From: Flavobacteriaceae bacterium
GTDB lineage: Bacteria > Bacteroidota > Bacteroidia > Flavobacteriales > Flavobacteriaceae
DNA: 6,541 nucleotides
Direction of reading: 5' to 3'
NCBI GenBank assembly: GCA_030828025.1
Contig: JAURDG010000075.1
Coordinates: 1-6,541, forward strand
Under the pieces are notes generated by a model that saw only the letters and a list, made by a program, of their open reading frames with translations, was not told the DNA's origin and did not search any database. The translations under genes were made by a program, and so were the position numbers. Below are positions 1 to 6,541 of the stretch, one piece after another. Positions within the stretch are counted from its first letter, which is position 1, and the number at the start of each line of letters is the position of its first letter.

Positions 1-795
1 AAAAAGATATTATACATATCGTCCGAAGTCGTTCCTTACCTTCCTCATAGTGAGCTTTCTAATATGGCTTTTGAGGTGCCTAAAATGGTAAATGATCGTG
101 AAGGACAGACACGTATCTTTATTCCTAAATACGGGTTGATCAACGAACGCCGCCACCAATTACATGAAGTAATCCGCCTTTCGGGAATGAATTTGGTCAT
201 CAACGACATAGACATGCCACTGATTATCAAGGTCGCATCGATTCCCAAAGAACGTATGCAAGTTTATTTTATTGATAACGAAGACTACTTTAAGGGTCGT
301 GGCTTGTATGCCGACGAGGAAAAAACCCTATTTGCGGACAATGAAGAACGCGCAATTTTCTTTGCCAAGGGCGTTATAGAAACCGTTAAAAAATTAAACT
401 GGTCTCCCGATATTATCCACGTTCAAGGATGGATTTCAGCACTTGTTCCCTTGTATTGCAAGCATTATTATAAAGATGAACCTTTATTGTCAATGACCAA
501 AGTCGTAACGTCTTTCTTTACGCCTCCTTTTTCGGGTAAACTAGATGGAGATTTGTTTTCCAAAATTGCCTTTGACGGAATAGCCGGCGAACACATGAAC
601 GAGCTTAAAGAGCCTACGTTGGACAGTATGTTTTGTAATGCCGCCCAGCATTCAGATGGCATAATCCTTGCATCTGAAGATGTGTCCAAAAAAGTGAAAC
701 AATATGTCAAGTCAAGCAACAAACCCATACTTGATTTATCTGCTGAAAACGACGTACTTACCGCCCATGAGAAATTTTACACGTCTGGATTATAA
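1..795 (+). CDS. Starch/glycogen synthase catalytic-domain-like protein (GT5 N-terminal domain only), 5' partial
   Basis: The frame is open from base 1, and the first visible residues (KKILYISSEVVPYLPHSE) are the first beta strand and loop of a GT5 starch synthase N-terminal domain, so the true start is probably only a few codons off the left edge. The ATG at 64 would delete that strand and is rejected. About 264 residues are visible, ending at TAA 793-795. Family landmarks are IFIPKYG near visible residue 39 and DIIHVQGW at 137-144, equivalent to the HDW region of GlgA. Full GlgA is about 480 residues with two Rossmann domains; this protein ends after the first. The K-x-G-G-L nucleotide-sugar motif after the first strand is replaced by LPHSELSN, and the TIHN-like segment reads TSFF (170-173). 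Inference: it is probably not a working glycogen synthase, and its function is unknown. It sits 7 nt before the DUF4270 lipoprotein gene, presumably in one operon. Fold assignment is confident; the function is not. Confidence 0.85.
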   Translation, partial: KKILYISSEVVPYLPHSELSNMAFEVPKMVNDREGQTRIFIPKYGLINERRHQLHEVIRLSGMNLVINDIDMPLIIKVASIPKERMQVYFIDNEDYFKGRGLYADEEKTLFADNEERAIFFAKGVIETVKKLNWSPDIIHVQGWISALVPLYCKHYYKDEPLLSMTKVVTSFFTPPFSGKLDGDLFSKIAFDGIAGEHMNELKEPTLDSMFCNAAQHSDGIILASEDVSKKVKQYVKSSNKPILDLSAENDVLTAHEKFYTSGL

Positions 796-802
796 TCGTG
801 TT

Positions 803-856
803 ATGACAAAAAACCTTCTACTAATCGCTTCAGTTCTATTGTTATTTAGTTCTTGT
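803..856 (+). other. Lipoprotein signal peptide with lipobox cysteine
   Basis: Residues 1-17 of the DUF4270 protein form a short basic start (MTKN), a hydrophobic core (LLLIASVLLL) and a lipobox FSSC, with the acylated cysteine at residue 18 (codon 854-856). Signal peptidase II is expected to cut before this cysteine. The residue after it is Asp. In Enterobacteria Asp at +2 retains lipoproteins in the inner membrane, but that rule is not known to hold in Bacteroidota. This signal is the main reason for choosing the start at 803. Confidence 0.85.
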
Positions 857-2521
857 GATAAAAAATTCAATACCGTTGGCGCAACATTGCTCCCCAAAGA
901 CCAATTTCCAAGTAGCAAAGCAACATATCCCATCACCGTTCAACATCTGCCTACAGAAGTTGTGCAAACAAGCAATTTAATAAGGAGTACGTCTAACAAT
1001 AGCTTTTCGACTACGCTACAATTAGGCACCTTTCAAAACGCATTGTATGGCGATACCAATGCTGCTGTGGTGGCACAACTGGTTCCACTGAGTACATCAA
1101 ATTTTGGCGCAAAAACAGTTGAGGTAGAAGCAACAGATTTTGACGAAGACGAACAGGTGCAGCATGTTTGGTTGGAAATACCTTTTTTTACCAATCAAAC
1201 CGATGCAGACAATGACGGCTTGATTGACATCTACGATATTGACGACAATGACCCCAACAGCGATACAGACGGCGATGGCGTTAGCGACGCTGCAGAACGC
1301 AATGCGGGGACTGACCCATTAAATCCAGATACTGATGGCGATGGCATTGGTGATGCTTCCGATACAGAAACCGAGAATCCAAATGCAGCAAGAACACTTT
1401 ATGCGATAGACTCCTTATTTGGTGCTCGAGAAGCTTCTTTTCGCATTGAAGTATATAAAATCAATCAGTTTCTTCGTGACTTAGATCCAGATAAAAACTT
1501 TGAGGTTGCTCAAGCCTATTATTCAAACTTTAATATTGCAGCATGTAAGGATACAGCACTGGCAAACTTGACCACAACCTTAGATTTTAATGAAGTTGTT
1601 GTAGGTGAAGATACGAGGATTTCACCTCGCCTACGCATTCCGTTGGACACGGCTTATTTTCAAACCAATTTTATTGATCGAGAAGGGGATGAAATCCTTA
1701 AAGATGTGGTTTTGTTCAAGGACTTTTTTAGAGGTATTTCGATTGAGACTTCTGATTTTAGTGCGCCACTGTTGATGCTACTTGACTTTAATGCGATGCA
1801 ACTCAAGGTTTCGTATGAATACAATACAGATGCCGAAGGCACAAAAGCAACGACAGATTTTGTGTTAAACGCTGCTGGAACGATTAAGTTTAATGCCATA
1901 ACCAAGACCACAGCTGCAGATGCTGCGTTGGCGCAGCTGTACAGCAACCAAGAAGCACCGCAAATTGCATTGGGTGGCGGTTTGGGTAGTATAGCCACGC
2001 TCAATCTTTTTGACGATGGGATTGACCAAGCAGGCTTATTGGACGAACTTAAAGATAAGCCATGGCTAATTAATGAGGCAAGCATCACACTTTTTGTAGA
2101 TGAAGCTGCGGTCAGTCAATACGGATTAGATGTTCCCAATCGTTTGTTTTTGTACAATGCAGTAGCAAATAGCCCGTTGTCTGATTATCAACTGGATACT
2201 TCGGCAACAAGCGAATTGAGCAAAATCATTCATGGTGGTTTTTTGATAGAAGAGGAAGGTGTTCGCTATTATAAAATTAGAATCACGGATCACGTGCGCA
2301 ACATTATTAAAAATAACTCCGATAATATTCGTTTAGTTCTAGCTGTTACTGGCGAGCTTAGTAATGCAAAAATGTCTCTTGTTCCAGATTCTTCGATTCG
2401 TGTTCCTTCGGAGTCCGTTGCCCTTCCTAAGTCTGTTGTGCTTGTTGGTCCTGGTACGCAAAACCCAGCTTTATTGGAGCAACGATTAGCACTCGAATTG
2501 TATTATACAGAAATCGAATAA
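803..2521 (+). CDS. DUF4270 family lipoprotein with inserted thrombospondin type 3-like repeats
   Basis: This is a predicted envelope lipoprotein of 572 residues. The ATG at 803 is chosen because it gives a clean lipoprotein signal (MTKNLLLIASVLLLFSSC); in-frame ATGs at 704 and 767 would add residues that lie in the preceding gene and bury the signal. The mature part begins with CDKKFNTVGATLLP, followed by the DUF4270 pattern: LGTFQNALYGDTNAAVVAQL, then VWLEIPFF (about 122-129), and later LYAIDSLFG, IEVYKINQFLRDLDP and AYYSNFN. It ends with LALELYYTEIE, a typical DUF4270 ending. A Ca-binding repeat block at residues 134-194 interrupts the domain between the IPFF strand and the LYAIDSLFG strand. 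DUF4270 is a Bacteroidota family without a firmly established function. The protein should be anchored in the outer membrane; whether it faces outward cannot be told, since CDKKF does not clearly match the known acidic surface-export signals. The 7-nt and 2-nt gaps to its neighbours indicate co-transcription with the GT5-like gene and glmS. Confidence 0.9.
   Translation: MTKNLLLIASVLLLFSSCDKKFNTVGATLLPKDQFPSSKATYPITVQHLPTEVVQTSNLIRSTSNNSFSTTLQLGTFQNALYGDTNAAVVAQLVPLSTSNFGAKTVEVEATDFDEDEQVQHVWLEIPFFTNQTDADNDGLIDIYDIDDNDPNSDTDGDGVSDAAERNAGTDPLNPDTDGDGIGDASDTETENPNAARTLYAIDSLFGAREASFRIEVYKINQFLRDLDPDKNFEVAQAYYSNFNIAACKDTALANLTTTLDFNEVVVGEDTRISPRLRIPLDTAYFQTNFIDREGDEILKDVVLFKDFFRGISIETSDFSAPLLMLLDFNAMQLKVSYEYNTDAEGTKATTDFVLNAAGTIKFNAITKTTAADAALAQLYSNQEAPQIALGGGLGSIATLNLFDDGIDQAGLLDELKDKPWLINEASITLFVDEAAVSQYGLDVPNRLFLYNAVANSPLSDYQLDTSATSELSKIIHGGFLIEEEGVRYYKIRITDHVRNIIKNNSDNIRLVLAVTGELSNAKMSLVPDSSIRVPSESVALPKSVVLVGPGTQNPALLEQRLALELYYTEIE
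1202..1384 (+). other. Thrombospondin type 3-like calcium-binding repeat block inside DUF4270
   Basis: Residues 134-194 of the lipoprotein contain three D-x-D-x-D-G-x-x-D units: D134/D136/D138/D142, D154/D156/D158/D162 and D176/D178/D180/D184, spaced 20 and 22 residues apart. The linker between units two and three carries AGTDPLNPDTDGDG, the usual wording of bacterial type 3 repeats. The second and third units are also direct DNA repeats: 1262-1291 and 1328-1357 match at 24 of 30 bases, with most differences silent. Such repeats are known to bind calcium and form stiff linkers in secreted and outer-membrane proteins. The block lies inside the DUF4270 domain rather than at an end. Confidence 0.85.
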
Positions 2522-2523
2522 GC

Positions 2524-4368
2524 ATGTGTGGAATTGTAGGCTATACGGGACACAGAACTCCTACACACATTGTTTTAGCTGGATTAGGTCGTCTGGAGTA
2601 TAGAGGCTATGACAGTGCTGGAATAGCCATGCTAAACGATTCGTTGAAAGTTGTCAAAACCGCAGGCAAAGTTGCTGATTTGGTTAAAAAGACAAAAAAA
2701 ATCAACACCAAAGGCATACATACAGCCTTAGGCCATACGCGTTGGGCGACACACGGAGTGCCTAACGACACCAATGCACATCCCCATTTTTCAAATTCTG
2801 GAAGATTTGCGATTGTGCACAACGGCATCATCGAGAATTATGAGCCCTTAAAACAAATGCTCATTCAACGTGGATATAGCTTTCAATCCGAAACGGACAC
2901 CGAAGTGTTGATTAACCTTATTGAAGACGTTTATCTAAACGAAAATGTAAGTCTTCCAAAGGCAGTTCAACTGGCTCTTTGTCGCGTTGTAGGTGCCTAT
3001 GCCATTGGCGTTTTGGACAAAGAAGCACCTGGACAAATGATAGCTGCAAAACTCGGTAGTCCGTTAGCCATTGGTATTGGCGAGGATGAGTTTTTTATCG
3101 CTTCGGACGCAAGTCCATTTATTGAATATACCAACCGAACCATTTATTTGGAGGATTACGAACTGGCTGTAGTACATCCAAAAAAAGGACTACAAATAAA
3201 AAAAGTACATGACTTTTCTTCTGTTGACCCATATATTGAAGAGCTAAAACTCAGTTTAGAAAGTATTGAAAAAGGCGGGTATGATCATTTCATGCTGAAA
3301 GAAATTTTTGAGCAGCCGCAAGCCATCATAGATACCTTTAGGGGACGAATGCTTGTCGATGACAACCTGATAAAACTTTCTGGTTTAGAGGAACATTTAG
3401 ACACCTTTTTAACTGCAGATCGCATTATTTGTATTGCCTGCGGAACTTCGTGGCATGCTGCCTTAGTGGCGGAGTATATTTTTGAGGAATTGCTGCGCAT
3501 CCCCGTTGAGGTAGAATACGCATCGGAGTTTCGTTATCGAAATCCAGTCATCAACTCGGGAGATGTCGTCATTGCCATTTCTCAATCTGGCGAAACTGCC
3601 GACACCCTTGCAGCCATCAAACTGGCTAAATCGCTTGGTGCTTTTGTGTTTGGTGTCTGTAATGTTGTCGGGTCAAGTATCGCTCGTGAAACCGATACTG
3701 GAGCTTACACGCATGCTGGCCCCGAAATAGGTGTTGCTTCAACCAAAGCCTTCACTACACAGATTACCATATTGTCGCTTATTGCTACACGACTGGCGCA
3801 AGCCAAGCAGACCATTACTAAAGAGGATTTTCACAAAATTTTAGTTGCGTTAGAACAGATTCCCCAACAAATTAAAGCAGTACTTTCTAAGAGTGAAGCA
3901 ATCAAATCCATTGCGCAGGCTTACCATAAGGCGACAAACTGCCTCTATTTGGGTAGAGGCTTTAATTTTCCTGTAGCGCTAGAGGGCGCATTAAAACTCA
4001 AGGAGATTTCGTACATCCATGCGGAGGGATATCCAGCAGCCGAAATGAAGCACGGACCCATTGCGCTTATTGACGAACAAATGCCCGTAGTGATCATTGC
4101 CACACGAAAGGGACATTACGAAAAAGTGGTGAGCAATATTCAGGAAATTAAATCTCGAAAAGGAAAAATAATCGCTGTTGTGACTGTTGGTGATGAGGCT
4201 GTTGCTGCCCTCGCCGATCATGTGATTGAAATTCCTGAAACTTCGGAAATGCTGACGCCATTGCTTGCGACGATTCCATTACAATTGCTCTCCTATTACA
4301 TTGCTGTTTTACGTGGATGCAATGTAGATCAGCCACGTAACCTTGCCAAGTCCGTTACGGTAGAGTAA
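2524..4368 (+). CDS. glmS: Glutamine--fructose-6-phosphate aminotransferase (isomerizing)
   Basis: GlmS makes glucosamine-6-phosphate and glutamate from fructose-6-phosphate and glutamine in the cytoplasm, the first step toward UDP-GlcNAc for peptidoglycan and lipid A. The 614 residues match the family (E. coli 609). The N-terminal Ntn glutaminase domain has the nucleophile Cys2 directly after the start Met (MCGIVGYTG), which fixes the start, plus RWATHG at 73-78, HNGIIENY at 99-106 and SETDTE at 122-127. Two SIS isomerase domains follow: CGTS at 306-309, SQSGET at 353-358, ASTKAF at 405-410, and the catalytic stretch KLKEISYIHAE from 491, with Lys491, Glu494 and His510 matching E. coli Lys485, Glu488 and His504. 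The C-terminal tail ends LAKSVTVE, supplying Lys609 (E. coli Lys603). All key residues are present, so it should be active. It starts 2 nt after the DUF4270 stop, leaving no room for its own leader, promoter or a glmS ribozyme immediately upstream; expression presumably follows the operon. Confidence 0.98.
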   Translation: MCGIVGYTGHRTPTHIVLAGLGRLEYRGYDSAGIAMLNDSLKVVKTAGKVADLVKKTKKINTKGIHTALGHTRWATHGVPNDTNAHPHFSNSGRFAIVHNGIIENYEPLKQMLIQRGYSFQSETDTEVLINLIEDVYLNENVSLPKAVQLALCRVVGAYAIGVLDKEAPGQMIAAKLGSPLAIGIGEDEFFIASDASPFIEYTNRTIYLEDYELAVVHPKKGLQIKKVHDFSSVDPYIEELKLSLESIEKGGYDHFMLKEIFEQPQAIIDTFRGRMLVDDNLIKLSGLEEHLDTFLTADRIICIACGTSWHAALVAEYIFEELLRIPVEVEYASEFRYRNPVINSGDVVIAISQSGETADTLAAIKLAKSLGAFVFGVCNVVGSSIARETDTGAYTHAGPEIGVASTKAFTTQITILSLIATRLAQAKQTITKEDFHKILVALEQIPQQIKAVLSKSEAIKSIAQAYHKATNCLYLGRGFNFPVALEGALKLKEISYIHAEGYPAAEMKHGPIALIDEQMPVVIIATRKGHYEKVVSNIQEIKSRKGKIIAVVTVGDEAVAALADHVIEIPETSEMLTPLLATIPLQLLSYYIAVLRGCNVDQPRNLAKSVTVE

Positions 4369-4381
4369 GCGGCAAGTTTTT
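4342..4381 (+). terminator. Possible weak intrinsic terminator at the end of glmS
   Basis: CTTGCC (4342-4347) pairs with GGCAAG (4371-4376), which is followed directly by TTTTT (4377-4381). Inside the 23-nt loop, TTAC (4355-4358) can pair with GTAA (4365-4368). The left arm lies in the conserved LAKS codons of glmS, so part of the match may be chance. The stem is short and the loop long, so this is a tentative call. If real, it would separate glmS from the downstream glycosyltransferase pair. Confidence 0.3.
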
Positions 4382-4424
4382 CACTCAAGTTGCAGATAAA
4401 AACAGCGCCAATAGCTTAATTTTA

Positions 4425-4432
4425 TATATTTG
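4425..4432 (+). promoter_or_regulatory. TAnnTTTG match, possible Bacteroidota -7 box
   Basis: TATATTTG matches the Bacteroidota sigma -7 consensus TAnnTTTG exactly, in the 61-nt gap after glmS. No good TTG-type -33 element lies about 19 nt upstream. The match also includes the TTG start codon used for the next gene, so a transcript from this box would begin inside that gene. It may be coincidental in AT-rich sequence. Confidence 0.2.
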
Positions 4433-5179
4433 AATAACAATAAAGCTATTTCACTCGCCATCATCATTCCGTGTTTCAATGAGGCTAATCGGCTACCTGT
4501 CATGGCTTACCAAACCTTTATGGAACAACAAAAAGAAGTGTCCCTTTTTTTTGTAAATGACGGTTCTAACGACAACACTGCAGATGCACTCCGAAAAATG
4601 GTGGCATCGTACTCTTCTCAAGCACATGTTTTGGACTTACCCCAAAACGTCGGAAAAGCCGAAGCCGTTCGCTATGGGTTTCTTTATACCCAATCGCATT
4701 TTGAGCACAAGCAGCTCGCCTATTTAGATGCCGACTTGTCCACTACACTTGAAGAAGCATTTTTACTTTCACAGCAGATAAATGCAAACACCAGTTTTGT
4801 TTTTGGTTCTCGAATTTCAAAAGATGATAATTTCATAGCGCGAAAGTGGTATCGCTATTTAATCGGAAGAACAATTGCCACAGTCATTTCAAAAATGTTG
4901 GGTATGGCTGTTTATGATACGCAGTGTGGCTGCAAAATTTTTGACAGTAGTGTAGTGCCAACAGCTTTTGCTGATGCATTTACTTCACGTTGGCTTTTTG
5001 ATGTTGAAATCTTTTATCGCCTTAAAAATCACTTAGGAAAAACGGAATTTTTACAAAAAAGTAAAGAAATTCCATTGCAGCAATGGATAGATAAAGGGGA
5101 TTCACGGGTAAAGATGAGTTATATGTTTCGCTTGTGGATTGATTTGTATATGATTTTTAATCGTTATCATAAAAAATGA
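4430..5179 (+). CDS. GT2 family glycosyltransferase, polyprenyl-phosphate sugar synthase-like (ALG5/DPM1 type)
   Basis: This 249-residue GT-A enzyme probably transfers a sugar from a nucleotide donor to a polyprenyl phosphate at the cytoplasmic face of the membrane. Visible motifs are AIIIPCFNE at 10-18, VNDGSNDNT at 42-50 (nucleotide binding), NVGKAEAVRYG at 73-83, the DxD metal site YLDADLS at 98-104, then VYDTQCGCKIF at 161-171 and SRWLFDVEI at 186-194. The last two are hallmarks of the dolichyl-phosphate glucosyl/mannosyltransferase-like branch; Cys168 stands where Phe is common. No clear membrane helix is seen, unlike ArnC or GtrB types with C-terminal membrane segments. The start is TTG at 4430: an in-frame stop lies at 4412-4414, and the next ATG (4502) comes after the essential IIIPCFNE strand. 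The stop TGA overlaps the next gene's ATG. The donor sugar cannot be inferred. Confidence 0.9.
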   Translation: MNNNKAISLAIIIPCFNEANRLPVMAYQTFMEQQKEVSLFFVNDGSNDNTADALRKMVASYSSQAHVLDLPQNVGKAEAVRYGFLYTQSHFEHKQLAYLDADLSTTLEEAFLLSQQINANTSFVFGSRISKDDNFIARKWYRYLIGRTIATVISKMLGMAVYDTQCGCKIFDSSVVPTAFADAFTSRWLFDVEIFYRLKNHLGKTEFLQKSKEIPLQQWIDKGDSRVKMSYMFRLWIDLYMIFNRYHKK

Positions 5180-6541
5180 AAAGACTACTCCCTGCTTTGA
5201 ATAAGAATACCCAATTTGGCTATTTTTTCTTTTTTGTAGTTGTCATTCGTTTGATTTTGAATGGGGTCGTGCCGCTAATGGATAAAACCGAAGCCCGCTA
5301 CAGCGAGATTGCGCGCTTGATGGTAGAGACTGGTGAATGGATTGTCCCTCAGATTGATTATGGTATTCCGTTTTGGGCAAAACCACCTCTTTCGACTTGG
5401 GCATCTGCCCTGAGCATCCAATTTTTTGGCGATGCTGAATTTTTTGTTCGCTTTCCTTATGCGATAATCTGTATTGTCATGGCGCTTTTTTTGGGCAGGT
5501 ATGCTCGTGGGCAAGAGCAATCGTTTTTTTTGCCAGGATTTATTTTGTTGACACTCCCTGAGTTTTTTTTACATCTTGGGGTAGTTTCCACTGATGTGTT
5601 TTTGGCCTTTAGCATTTCATTGGTGATGCTATCCTTTTGGGAAGGAATCCAAGCACACAGCAAGTCTTTTTGGCGGTATTTATTTTTTGTTGGAATGGGT
5701 TTGGGTCTATTGGCCAAGGGACCTATTGTTGGCGTGTTAACGGTTCCGCCGATTGTTCTGTGGTGTTTTTTTAATAAAACTGTTTTTCAGCAACTCAAAA
5801 AATTCCCGTGGGTTTTAGGTAGTCTTTTGACACTAATCATGGCACTACCGTGGTATTGGCTTGCTGAATTGAGGTCTCCTGGATTTATAGATTATTTTTT
5901 TGTTGGCGAACACTTCAAACGCTATGTTGACGCCAACTGGGCAGGAGACAAATACGGCTTTCCCAAAAATCAACCGCTAGGTATGATTTGGTTGTTTTTA
6001 ATGGGTGCCATACTGCCTTATGCGTTTTTGTTGATTAAAAAAACCATCACGTATTGTAGGGTCGGCAAACCTAATGCTTGGGTTACCTATTTGCTTTTTT
6101 GGCTCCTTTGGACACCCTTGTTTTTTACTGTTTCCAAAAGCCTGATTCACCCTTATACACTTCCCGTAATGGTGCCCGCAGCCTTGCTTATTGTCCATTT
6201 TTGGGATACCATTTCTCGAAAAAGGACACTGATTTATGCAGGCATGGCATTTCCGGTATTGGCAATTGCGGTCTATTTTTCGGGACACATGGATCGTGTT
6301 TTTCAAACCAATTCAGACAAATATTTGGTTACGCCTTTTGCCAATAAAACCTTGTACACCTTGAATAGCAAAAGCTTTTCCAGTCAGTTTTATAGCCGAG
6401 GGAAAATAAGGCTTATTTCTGCGGAAGATTTAGTTCAAAATGAAGATACCCTTACGCTGTTGATAACCAACAAACAGATGAAACAACTAAATGATACGCT
6501 GACAGCGAGACTTATATGCCTTAAAGCCGCTCCTAAAAAGG
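5176..6541 (+). CDS. ArnT/PMT-like membrane glycosyltransferase (GT83 family-like), 3' partial
   Basis: The frame runs without a stop from ATG 5176 to the window edge (455 full codons). It is a multi-pass inner-membrane GT-C enzyme that would use a polyprenyl-phosphate sugar and act on the periplasmic side. Helix 1 is at about 15-34, followed by a first periplasmic loop with MDKTEARYSEIARLM (Asp36, Glu39), TGEWIVPQIDYG and KPPL at 69-72, all typical of ArnT relatives. Further hydrophobic segments lie near 93-107, 117-134, 139-155, 168-198, 212-230, 270-287, 302-319, 327-343 and 351-368. LAKGP at 179-183 and SKSLIHPYTLPVM at 320-332 also fit GT83. The tail after about 385 is soluble (FSSQFYSRGKIRLISAEDL), as in family members. 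The ATGA overlap with the GT2 gene implies translational coupling. ArnT itself adds aminoarabinose to lipid A; here the sugar and acceptor are unknown, so no gene symbol is given. Confidence 0.88.
   Translation, partial: MKRLLPALNKNTQFGYFFFFVVVIRLILNGVVPLMDKTEARYSEIARLMVETGEWIVPQIDYGIPFWAKPPLSTWASALSIQFFGDAEFFVRFPYAIICIVMALFLGRYARGQEQSFFLPGFILLTLPEFFLHLGVVSTDVFLAFSISLVMLSFWEGIQAHSKSFWRYLFFVGMGLGLLAKGPIVGVLTVPPIVLWCFFNKTVFQQLKKFPWVLGSLLTLIMALPWYWLAELRSPGFIDYFFVGEHFKRYVDANWAGDKYGFPKNQPLGMIWLFLMGAILPYAFLLIKKTITYCRVGKPNAWVTYLLFWLLWTPLFFTVSKSLIHPYTLPVMVPAALLIVHFWDTISRKRTLIYAGMAFPVLAIAVYFSGHMDRVFQTNSDKYLVTPFANKTLYTLNSKSFSSQFYSRGKIRLISAEDLVQNEDTLTLLITNKQMKQLNDTLTARLICLKAAPKK

Noticed and set aside
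64..66. ATG at 64 as the true start of the GT5-like gene
   Set aside because: The frame is open upstream to base 1, and residues KKILYISSEVVPYL are the conserved first strand and loop of the fold, so the gene starts off the left edge.
704..802. Longer start for the DUF4270 gene at ATG 704 or 767
   Set aside because: The extra residues come from sequence coding the end of the GT5-like protein, and they would place the lipoprotein signal inside the protein. ATG 803 gives a standard lipobox signal peptide.
1660..2088. Minus-strand 142-codon open frame inside the DUF4270 gene
   Set aside because: It is a low-complexity Ser/Leu-rich antisense shadow of the real gene, with no domain features.
2400..2523. 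glmS ribozyme/riboswitch upstream of glmS
   Set aside because: This element is known mainly from Firmicutes. Only 2 nt separate glmS from the DUF4270 stop, and the upstream sequence is coding and conserved as the end of DUF4270.
5275..6306. Minus-strand open frames across the ArnT-like gene (5275-5520, 5457-5717, 5998-6306)
   Set aside because: They overlap a well-supported plus-strand gene, overlap each other in part, and show no recognisable motif.
6078..6347. Plus-strand 89-codon open frame
   Set aside because: It lies in another frame inside the ArnT-like gene, whose own frame is open throughout and has clear family motifs.

Overview
The window looks like part of a Bacteroidota chromosome, most likely a marine or environmental member of Flavobacteriia. 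The evidence is a DUF4270-family lipoprotein (a family typical of Bacteroidota), moderately AT-rich coding sequence, no clear Shine-Dalgarno sites before the starts, and the gene order GT5-like protein / DUF4270 lipoprotein / glmS, which I recall as common in Flavobacteriaceae. All five genes lie on the plus strand and fill almost the whole window. I see no tRNA, rRNA, mobile element or CRISPR array.

Region 1 (1-4368) is a tight three-gene set. It starts with a stand-alone, degenerate starch/glycogen-synthase-like protein whose first few codons lie off the left edge (1-795). After 7 nt comes a 572-residue DUF4270 lipoprotein carrying an inserted block of calcium-binding thrombospondin type 3-like repeats (803-2521). 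After 2 nt comes a complete glmS (2524-4368), the enzyme that makes glucosamine-6-phosphate for peptidoglycan and lipid A. The close spacing suggests one transcript and links two poorly understood proteins to envelope precursor supply.

Region 2 (4369-4429) is the only real intergenic gap. It holds a weak terminator-like stem and T-run at the end of glmS, and a TAnnTTTG match that overlaps the next start codon.

Region 3 (4430-6541) is a second unit of two overlapping genes: a soluble GT2 enzyme resembling polyprenyl-phosphate sugar synthases (ALG5/DPM1 type), and an ArnT/PMT-like multi-pass membrane glycosyltransferase that runs off the right edge. Their stop and start codons overlap as ATGA. 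The likely logic is that the first enzyme loads a sugar onto a polyprenyl phosphate at the inner face of the membrane and the second transfers it to an acceptor on the periplasmic side. The sugar and the acceptor cannot be read from the sequence.

Nothing here is clearly a new system. The most noteworthy points are the GT5 fold that has lost its family's sugar-nucleotide signature, the Ca-binding repeat block inside DUF4270, and the coupled donor-synthase/transferase pair.
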